Positions 1 to 4,729 of a stretch of 7,474 bases of DNA are shown in pieces. A program made the translations under genes and the position numbers. Location: NCBI GenBank assembly GCA_910579485.1, contig CAJTVO010000144.1:1-7474 (forward strand), written 5' to 3'. The stretch's first letter is position 1, and each line of letters starts with the position of its first letter. The notes beneath the pieces are model-generated. The model did no database searches, was not told the DNA's origin, and saw nothing but the letters and a program-made list of their open reading frames with translations. Origin of the DNA: an uncultured Oscillospiraceae bacterium. GTDB lineage: Bacteria; Bacillota; Clostridia; Oscillospirales; Oscillospiraceae.

Positions 1-34
1 GGGCAGCGGCGGTCCTGCTTCATTTCTCTGTCAT

Positions 35-2821
35 TTAAGCGCCGGACGTATACCGCATGACCATGGCGGCGACCTCCGCGCGGGAAGCGGTCCCGTTGGG
101 CTCCAGGCGTCCGCCAGTCCCCTGCAGGATGCCGCGGCCAACGGCCCACCGCACGGCGGCGGCGGCATAGCCGCTGACACTGGCGGCATCGCTGAAGCCG
201 TCAAGGCTGCCGTCACCGGACGGGCTCCCGGCATCACGCCAGAGCATCGCGGCAAGCTGTTCCCGGGTGACGCTCCCCATGGGGTCCGTGCCGTCGGTCA
301 CGCCCTGCTCAACAGCCCAGGCCATCCCCTTCTCGTACCAGACGCCGCCGGGAGCCGCATCGGTATTGACCGCGTGCATCCGGGCAAGGATCGTCCAGAT
401 CATGGCGCGGCTGGTGGTCTCTCCGGGCGCGAACTTGGTATCGGAAACGCCGCTCATCAGGCTGTGCTTCCAGACATAGTCTACGCTGCCGTAGTACCAC
501 GCCGCCGGGGCTACGTCCATAAAGGGCAGCGGATCCAAACCGGTATCCGAAGCTCCCGGACCGGGTCCGGCCTCGCCGTCTCCGGTATCGGACGCCTCAA
601 ACACGGCGTTGACCTCCACCCTGCCGCCGGGCATGGTGAAGCTGAAGCGGCCGTCTTCCAGCTCCCGCAGGGACACGTCCCGGCCCCGGGCGCCGGTAAC
701 CGTCAGCTTGGACAGCGTATACCCTTCCTCCGGATAGACCGTCAGGGTGACGCGGCCGCCCTGCACGGCATAACGGGGACTGGAAACCACCTTCCCGCCG
801 GAAAACTGGGGGATGGAGATCAGATAGGTCTCCTCCCTGCCGGTATCCGGAGCGGGCTCCGGGTTAGTGTTTGGGGGCGGCGTTGGCGTGGGATTGGGAT
901 CGGGGTCCGTCCCGCCGGTGGCGGGGAGCACGATATACAGCGGCTCGGTCGTCAGTCCGCCTGCCGCCGCCCGTCCGGCGGGCTGGATGGTCACCTGATA
1001 GGCATACTCGCCATCCACCGTCCGGGTGGGCGGCGTATAGGAGACCGTATGGACTTCATATTGAAGAAGCCCGCCAACGGGCAGCAGAGCGTTTTCCACG
1101 ATCTGGGACGCATACTGCCGGGCTGCTTCCTCCGTCTGGCAGGGGATACCGGCAGTCACTTTCTTATCGAGCGTCACCGCCACATAGCCCTCTTTGACCG
1201 CGGCGGAAACGACCAGCGCGGGAACGCCGTTGGCGTCCAGTTCGTTCCTGCAATAGTAATCACCGGAAGCATCCTGGGCGAGGTCATGTCCCTGGGCGGG
1301 GATATCCTCCGTTCTGGTATCGCCGCAGACGGAGCAGGTATATGTCCGCACGCCGGAGGATGTGCAGCCAGCCGGCGCCGTGACCGCGCCGCCGTCCCAG
1401 GCGTGGGTGTGCCCGGGACCCGGGTCGGGGTCTGGACCAGGCTCAGGACCCGGGTCAGGGTCAGGATCAGGGTCGGTACCAGGACCGGGTTCAGGGATGG
1501 CGCTGTTATAGTGGATCGTCTTGTTTGCCAGCGCGGTATTGCTGTCCCCCAATTTTGTGATGCTCTGCCACTGCGCTTCGCTTCCGCCAAAGTATATATC
1601 GGTAAGGCTGGGGCAGGAAGCGAACGCGGCGATCTCGATCTGCGTTACGCTGTCCGGAATCGTGACCGACCGCAAAGCGCCGCAGGATGCAAACGCACTC
1701 TCACCGATGCTCTCCGCCCCCTGAGAAACGACTACCTGGGAAAGCAGTAAGCAGTCCATGAACATACCCGCACCAACGCGGTTTATCCGAGACGGCAGAG
1801 TCACCTTTGCCAGATTATAGCATCTTGCGAACACATTGTCTCCCATCTCCACCGTTTTGCCGCCGGAGGCAAAGGCCGCCTGCGTCAGCTCCCGGCATTC
1901 CATGAACGCCGCGCTCCCTACGCTTCCAACGCTGGCAGGGAGGGTTATGGACTCCAGCTTACCGCAGCCGCGGAAAGCATTTTCTCCAATGCTCTCCACA
2001 CCTTCGGATATCTTCACGGAGGCAAGGTCAGAACAGTTCCGGAAGGCGCTGCCGCCGATCGTTTTCACGCTGGCGGGGATCTCCACGCCTATGGCCGCGC
2101 TGCCCTGAAACGCGCCAGTCCCTATGCTTGTCACGCCGTTCTGGATGACGATCTGCAATATCCGGCTGGCGTAATCGCTCCAGGCCTCGCCGGAGGAAAT
2201 GTCCGGCATCGCTCCATTGCCGGAAATGGTGAGCGTTCCCGTCTTTGCAAGCGTCCAGGTAAGTCCGCCAACGGTTCCCGTGCCCACCGGCTCGCCGGCG
2301 GAGGGATCGTCCGGCGGGATGTAGCCCTCCGGGTAACGGGTGATATAGTGGCTGGCGGCCTCCACCTCGGCCTTTGACATCCCCCGTCCCCAGTGGACTT
2401 TACCACTCAGGTTCCCCTCCGCGACCACCACGCCCGCGTCATTCACTTGAAGAACAATCACGGTATGGGCGCCGCCGTTTACCCGCAGGATATCCCCGGG
2501 TTTTACCTCCGGGAGCTTGACCGACGAGTACATTCTTGCGGGCAGATTACCGAAGGCCGCGTCGCTGAGCTCATACGCAAACGCGACGCACCCCGCGCCA
2601 ATGCTGGCGATCCCGCCTGCCGTCCCGCCGTTCCACTTATAATTTGGATGCGTTTCGTTGGTCCAGGCCGTCCCTTCCGTATACCCGTCCTTCTCGCGAA
2701 AGGCGATCAGGATATCGTAGACTTCCTGCGGGCTGGGGACCGCCTCCTCCGCGCGGACCTCCGGTATGACGGTCATACACAGGCACAGCGCTAAAACGAT
2801 CGAAAGAACTCGCTTCTTCAA
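35..2821 (-). CDS. S-layer-anchored surface protein: NlpC/P60- or CHAP-like domain, BspA-type leucine-rich repeats, InlB B-like repeat, three SLH repeats
   Basis: Predicted 928-residue secreted cell-wall protein. The chosen start is a TTG at 2819-2821, because AGGGAGG lies 7 nt upstream and a signal peptide follows at once (LKKR, hydrophobic core, cleavage near VRA-EEA, residue 24). An in-frame TTG at 2869 lacks a ribosome site. Domains in order: residues about 25-170, an NlpC/P60- or CHAP-like fold with candidate catalytic Cys78 (GAGCVAFAYEL), His119 (GGAHTVIVL) and polar Glu135/Asn137; about 184-439, eight BspA-type leucine-rich repeats with an AFxxC signature; 442-471, a Pro/Asp/Gly linker; 471-529, a Cys/His-rich module (C486, C496xxC499, C524); 530-632, unassigned; 637-660, a second Pro-rich linker; about 664-742, a divergent InlB B-repeat (FTMPGGRVEV); about 766-925, three SLH repeats. 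SLH repeats are known to bind pyruvylated wall polymers. Hydrolase activity is inferred, with peptidoglycan or protein as possible substrates. It has its own promoter. Confidence 0.9.
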   Translation of the reverse strand: MKKRVLSIVLALCLCMTVIPEVRAEEAVPSPQEVYDILIAFREKDGYTEGTAWTNETHPNYKWNGGTAGGIASIGAGCVAFAYELSDAAFGNLPARMYSSVKLPEVKPGDILRVNGGAHTVIVLQVNDAGVVVAEGNLSGKVHWGRGMSKAEVEAASHYITRYPEGYIPPDDPSAGEPVGTGTVGGLTWTLAKTGTLTISGNGAMPDISSGEAWSDYASRILQIVIQNGVTSIGTGAFQGSAAIGVEIPASVKTIGGSAFRNCSDLASVKISEGVESIGENAFRGCGKLESITLPASVGSVGSAAFMECRELTQAAFASGGKTVEMGDNVFARCYNLAKVTLPSRINRVGAGMFMDCLLLSQVVVSQGAESIGESAFASCGALRSVTIPDSVTQIEIAAFASCPSLTDIYFGGSEAQWQSITKLGDSNTALANKTIHYNSAIPEPGPGTDPDPDPDPGPEPGPDPDPGPGHTHAWDGGAVTAPAGCTSSGVRTYTCSVCGDTRTEDIPAQGHDLAQDASGDYYCRNELDANGVPALVVSAAVKEGYVAVTLDKKVTAGIPCQTEEAARQYASQIVENALLPVGGLLQYEVHTVSYTPPTRTVDGEYAYQVTIQPAGRAAAGGLTTEPLYIVLPATGGTDPDPNPTPTPPPNTNPEPAPDTGREETYLISIPQFSGGKVVSSPRYAVQGGRVTLTVYPEEGYTLSKLTVTGARGRDVSLRELEDGRFSFTMPGGRVEVNAVFEASDTGDGEAGPGPGASDTGLDPLPFMDVAPAAWYYGSVDYVWKHSLMSGVSDTKFAPGETTSRAMIWTILARMHAVNTDAAPGGVWYEKGMAWAVEQGVTDGTDPMGSVTREQLAAMLWRDAGSPSGDGSLDGFSDAASVSGYAAAAVRWAVGRGILQGTGGRLEPNGTASRAEVAAMVMRYTSGA
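842..913 (-). repeat. Low-complexity Pro/Thr/Asn/Asp linker-coding repeat
   Basis: This stretch encodes residues 637-660 of the large SLH/LRR protein, a run of PDPNPTPTPPP type followed by NTNPEPAPDTG. It separates the unassigned domain from the InlB B-like repeat. It reads as a flexible wall-spanning spacer. Confidence 0.6.
1409..1498 (-). repeat. Degenerate 6-nt tandem repeat coding a Pro-Asp/Pro-Gly linker
   Basis: The plus strand shows imperfect copies of GGGTCA/GGGTCG/GGCTCA, read on the minus strand as alternating Pro-Asp, Pro-Gly and Pro-Glu (residues 442-471). It joins the leucine-rich repeats to the Cys/His module. Such hexamer arrays can change copy number by slippage without breaking the frame, so the linker length may vary between strains; that variation is inference. 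Confidence 0.65.
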
Positions 2822-2828
2822 TTGTTTT

Positions 2829-2835
2829 CCTCCCT
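2829..2835 (-). promoter_or_regulatory. Ribosome binding site selecting a TTG start
   Basis: On the minus strand AGGGAGG is followed by a 7-nt spacer and TTG, directly before a typical signal peptide. No ATG or GTG in this frame nearby has a comparable site, so this decides the start of the large SLH/LRR gene. Confidence 0.8.
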
Positions 2836-2876
2836 TTCCAGTTTCCCAATGGTCTTGATCTGCGGACAAAACAGTC

Positions 2877-2896
2877 TATGGCGCGGAGACGCCATA
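2877..2896 (-). other. Hairpin in the untranslated leader of the large SLH/LRR gene
   Basis: TATGGCG and CGCCATA form a perfect 7-bp inverted repeat around a 6-nt loop. It lies a few bases downstream of the expected transcription start and about 55 nt before the TTG codon. It could stabilise the mRNA 5' end or be an operator. It has no T-run and is not a terminator. Confidence 0.45.
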
Positions 2897-2909
2897 AATT
2901 TACCCTGTG

Positions 2910-2938
2910 ACTATACCATCCGCCGGATTTTTTGTCAA
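2910..2938 (-). promoter_or_regulatory. Sigma-A-type promoter of the large SLH/LRR gene
   Basis: On the minus strand a perfect TTGACA (2933-2938) is followed by a 17-nt spacer and TATAGT (2910-2915), with TGG before the -10 making an extended -10. An A5 run follows the -35. Transcription should begin near 2903, giving a leader of about 80 nt. It sits just past the terminator of the preceding gene. Confidence 0.82.
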
Positions 2939-2953
2939 CCCGGACCGGCGCGG

Positions 2954-2995
2954 AAAAAGCACGTGCCGCAGAATCCTCTTCTGCGGCACGTGCTT
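2954..2995 (-). terminator. Intrinsic terminator of the DUF6465-like gene
   Basis: A perfect 17-bp stem (arms 2957-2973 and 2979-2995) closes a 5-nt loop. On the minus strand it is followed by TTTTT, and it starts 4 nt after the stop codon of the upstream gene. It should insulate the next promoter. Confidence 0.92.
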
Positions 2996-2999
2996 CGCT

Positions 3000-3323
3000 T
3001 TAAAGGTCGATGCTGCCATTCACTTCGTCGTTAACGACGTAGTAAGCCTTGCCCTCCTCGGGCTTGAGGTACATCACCAGCTTTTTGACGCTGGAGGCCT
3101 TGTGGCCTTCCGCCGCAAAGGCGGCGACGGCGCGCTCCTTGCAGTCGGAAACATTCCACTCCTGACCGCCGGTCTGGAGGTAGATCTCCTCTACCTTCTG
3201 CACAGCGGGCTTCTTGGCGGCGGACGTCTTAGCGGCAGCCGTCTCCACTGCCGGCGCAGCCGCTTCCACAGCGGCAGGAGCCGGAGTCTTGGCCGGGGTA
3301 GTAGTCTTCTTGGGTCGAGCCAT
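3000..3323 (-). CDS. DUF6465-like small protein with Ala/Lys/Pro-rich N-terminal tail
   Basis: Predicted 107-residue cytoplasmic protein with no signal peptide or membrane segment. ATG at 3321-3323 is preferred: TTGGAGAAA lies 9 nt before it, and the protein then begins MARPKKTTT. A TTG five codons earlier overlaps that ribosome site and is unlikely. Residues 1-45 are a low-complexity tail rich in Ala, Lys, Pro and Thr, resembling the basic tails of histone H1-like proteins. The remaining 62 residues form a compact domain (EEIYLQTGGQEW, KLVMYLKPEE, AYYVVNDEV) ending in GSIDL, which matches my memory of the DUF6465 family of Clostridia. Its function is unknown; DNA or RNA binding by the tail is only a guess. 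It has its own promoter and a strong terminator, so it is probably monocistronic and well expressed. Confidence 0.85.
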   Translation of the reverse strand: MARPKKTTTPAKTPAPAAVEAAAPAVETAAAKTSAAKKPAVQKVEEIYLQTGGQEWNVSDCKERAVAAFAAEGHKASSVKKLVMYLKPEEGKAYYVVNDEVNGSIDL

Positions 3324-3378
3324 TTCTCGTTTCTCCAATCTGAATTATATAGGCACCGTTCTTTAGGATGCCCATATT

Positions 3379-3407
3379 ATAGTACACCATACGGAAATGC
3401 TTTTCAA
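3379..3407 (-). promoter_or_regulatory. Probable promoter of the DUF6465-like gene
   Basis: On the minus strand TTGAAA (3402-3407), a 17-nt spacer and TACTAT (3379-3384) lie about 55 nt upstream of the ATG. A better -10, TATAAT (3376-3381), overlaps by three bases but would give a 20-nt spacer. The surrounding 3324-3505 gap holds no other gene that I can support. Confidence 0.5.
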
Positions 3408-3505
3408 TATAACCATGACCAAAGAATCCCAACGGCCAGCTGGAAATTCTTGCTATCTCGACCAAAAAACAGCACTTTTCCCGGCGAGGGCCCAGCTCCC
3501 CCTCC

Positions 3506-4006
3506 TTACGAACCGATAATAAAGCTTCCCCGGACCAGCAGCACCGCGCCTTCGGCGGTGAATACGCTCTGGCTCTCCGGCATCAGGTAGAGGTGGTTGC
3601 CCTCCAGCGCGCCGCCGCCGTTCAGGCTGCCACCAGTGGTGGCGTCGGTCATGGACGCGGTACCCGTCCCGCCGCAGGCGGCGGAGCCGGAGCGCAGCAG
3701 CACCTCGCACCCCGCCTCCCCGTAGAGGGTCTGTCCGGCAGTCAGGGTCACGGCGCTGTAGGCGGAGGCCGTGCCGTTGGATACGGAGCCGCCGCCCAGC
3801 TCCTGGAGCAGCTGGGCATTGCGCCGGGCGATGGCGTCGTCCACCTTGTCCATGATCTGGCCGGTAAAGGTCTCGGTGAGATAGCTGAGGGTGACCAGCG
3901 GGTCGCTCTGGGAGCCTGCGCCTCCGGCGGCCAGGGCCCCTACGGCGGTCAGTCCCGCCGCAGCCAGCAGGACGCACAGTATGGTGCGGATCTTTTTCTT
4001 GTTCAT
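3506..4006 (-). CDS. Small exported protein of unknown function
   Basis: Predicted 166-residue secreted protein. ATG at 4004-4006 follows AAGGGGAAGG. The signal peptide (MNKKK, hydrophobic core, cleavage near GALA-AGG at about residue 26) has no lipobox. The mature part opens with a Ser/Asp segment (GSQSDPLVTLSYLTE) and a short charged helix (DKVDDAIARRNAQLLQEL, about 53-70), then a Gly/Ser-rich region. A beta-rich C-terminal half follows (TLTAGQTLYGEAG, EVLLRSGSA, NHLYLMPES, AVLLVRGSFIIG). Cys100 and Cys111 could form a disulphide. The SDPLVTxSY opening and the GQTL...RSG...NHL...VRG pattern recall uncharacterised exported proteins of Clostridia, from memory only; no function is known to me. 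It lies 97 nt downstream of mazF on the same strand. No convincing promoter is seen in that gap, so co-transcription with mazF is possible. No clear terminator follows. Confidence 0.82.
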   Translation of the reverse strand: MNKKKIRTILCVLLAAAGLTAVGALAAGGAGSQSDPLVTLSYLTETFTGQIMDKVDDAIARRNAQLLQELGGGSVSNGTASAYSAVTLTAGQTLYGEAGCEVLLRSGSAACGGTGTASMTDATTGGSLNGGGALEGNHLYLMPESQSVFTAEGAVLLVRGSFIIGS

Positions 4007-4038
4007 GAAGCCTTCCCCTTATGTATGATAGTCCCGTC

Positions 4039-4085
4039 CAGGCCCGCAGGAGGATGGCGCTCCGGCTGCGGGCCTGTGGTTTTTT
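4039..4085 (+). terminator. Intrinsic-terminator-like hairpin pointing along the plus strand
   Basis: A perfect 11-bp GC-rich stem (4039-4049 with 4066-4076) is followed on the plus strand by TGG and six T residues (4080-4085). On the minus strand the same hairpin is preceded by A residues and followed by GACGGGAC, so it lacks the T-run there. Both flanking genes are on the minus strand, so the orientation is unexpected. Confidence 0.65.
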
Positions 4086-4103
4086 CCGTCTAGGTCCCCG
4101 TGA

Positions 4104-4469
4104 TCATACGAGTCTCTCGCTGTGCAGACCGAAGCTGACCGCGATAGCCGCGTCCACTCTGTCCATCAGTTCCTTGTCCACGCGCCCCATCTTTTCCCGC
4201 AGACGGCGCTTATCCAGCGTACGGATCTGTTCCAATAATACCACAGAATCACGGGTAAGTCCATAGTTTTGCGCTGCCAATTCTATGTGGGTGGGCAGCT
4301 TCGCCTTTCCCGTCTGGCTGGTGATGGCCGCCACGATGACCGTGGGGCTGTATCGGTTCCCTGTATCGTTTTGAACGATCAGCACGGGACGGACGCCGCC
4401 CTGCTCACTCCCTACCACCGGGCTGAGGTCGGCATAATAGATGTCGCCGCGTTTTACGCTTGTATCCAC
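4104..4469 (-). CDS. mazF: MazF/NdoA (PemK-type) mRNA endoribonuclease toxin
   Basis: Predicted 121-residue cytoplasmic ribonuclease of the MazF/EndoA type, very like Bacillus subtilis NdoA along its length. Family hallmarks in order: RGDIYYADLSP, GSEQGGVRPVLIVQND, SPTVIVAAITSQ, LPTHIEL, then DSVVLLEQIRTLDK. Arg27 and Thr50 align with the catalytic Arg25 and Thr48 of the B. subtilis enzyme, so it should be active. That enzyme cuts single-stranded mRNA at UACAU; the specificity here is not known. I choose GTG at 4467-4469 because GGCGGAG lies 10 nt upstream. The alternative GTG at 4476-4478 would add three residues but sits only 1 nt from that site. No antitoxin gene precedes it; the space upstream leads to a divergent gene. 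It may be a solitary toxin or use an antitoxin encoded elsewhere. Confidence 0.93.
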   Translation of the reverse strand: MDTSVKRGDIYYADLSPVVGSEQGGVRPVLIVQNDTGNRYSPTVIVAAITSQTGKAKLPTHIELAAQNYGLTRDSVVLLEQIRTLDKRRLREKMGRVDKELMDRVDAAIAVSFGLHSERLV

Positions 4470-4479
4470 AAAGTTCACA

Positions 4480-4486
4480 CTCCGCC
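4480..4486 (-). promoter_or_regulatory. Ribosome binding site deciding the mazF start
   Basis: GGCGGAG on the minus strand lies 10 nt before GTG 4467-4469 and only 1 nt before the upstream in-frame GTG at 4476-4478, favouring the shorter protein. The spacing is a little long and both starts are GTG, so translation is probably modest. Confidence 0.5.
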
Positions 4487-4492
4487 GGAAGA

Positions 4493-4514
4493 AGTGCCCG
4501 AAGGACGGGCCACT
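4493..4514 (-). other. Bulged hairpin just upstream of the mazF ribosome site
   Basis: AGTG-CCCG pairs with CGGGC-C-ACT around a 5-nt loop, giving eight pairs with one bulged base. It lies about 7 nt before the ribosome site of mazF and has no T-run. It could affect translation of the toxin mRNA or be incidental in GC-rich DNA. No convincing promoter was found for mazF. Confidence 0.3.
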
Positions 4515-4657
4515 ATCATTCTCCCACGCAGCCGCGGGTTTTATACGGCGCTCTCCTCCAAATTCGGCGCGCCGCAGGACACCGGGTCCCTGCCCGCAGT
4601 ATCCTATGCCGCCGGGGGCGGCAATGTTACATTTCCGTTAATGCCCGGGGGAGACAG

Positions 4658-4686
4658 TGGACAAGCGGAGGCAAATATGGTATAGT
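4658..4686 (+). promoter_or_regulatory. Sigma-A-type promoter of the NAGPA/SLH gene
   Basis: TGGACA (4658-4663), a 17-nt spacer and TATAGT (4681-4686), with TGG before the -10 (extended -10). The start would be near 4693, giving a leader of about 37 nt. The ATGGTATAGT core is identical to that of the large minus-strand SLH gene. Confidence 0.75.
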
Positions 4687-4729
4687 AAGGTCCATTGACC
4701 ATCCAACCCCAGTGGAAAAAGGAGATTTC

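Noticed and set aside
1..23. Possible start of a further minus-strand gene (ATG at 21-23)
   Set aside because: Only seven codons are inside the window and there is no GGAG-type ribosome site, so it cannot be supported.
374..1750. 458-residue open frame on the plus strand opposite the large SLH/LRR gene
   Set aside because: Gly/Arg-rich antisense shadow with no ribosome site or recognisable domain, while the opposite strand codes clear leucine-rich and SLH repeats.
3229..3465. 78-residue minus-strand frame overlapping the start of the DUF6465-like gene
   Set aside because: It shares DNA with the better supported gene in another frame, covers that gene's promoter and shows no domain.
3444..3505. 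Candidate terminator of the exported-protein gene using the T6 run around 3465-3470 on the minus strand
   Set aside because: Only 3-bp stems could be drawn before the T-run, so a hairpin is not supported.
3593..4093. Plus-strand frame of 166 codons opposite the exported-protein gene, ending near the plus-facing terminator
   Set aside because: Ala/Gly/Gln-rich composition, no ribosome site and no known motif. It overlaps the hairpin itself, so the terminator was reported without assuming this gene.
4601..4705. Short minus-strand frame (about 32 codons) upstream of mazF as an antitoxin
   Set aside because: It lacks a ribosome site, has no ribbon-helix-helix character and ends more than 100 nt before mazF.
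4460..4729. N-terminal extension of the NAGPA gene from an upstream in-frame start
   Set aside because: The extension is Arg-rich and would bury the signal peptide. The promoter at 4658-4686 and the ribosome site at 4721-4724 place the start at 4730.
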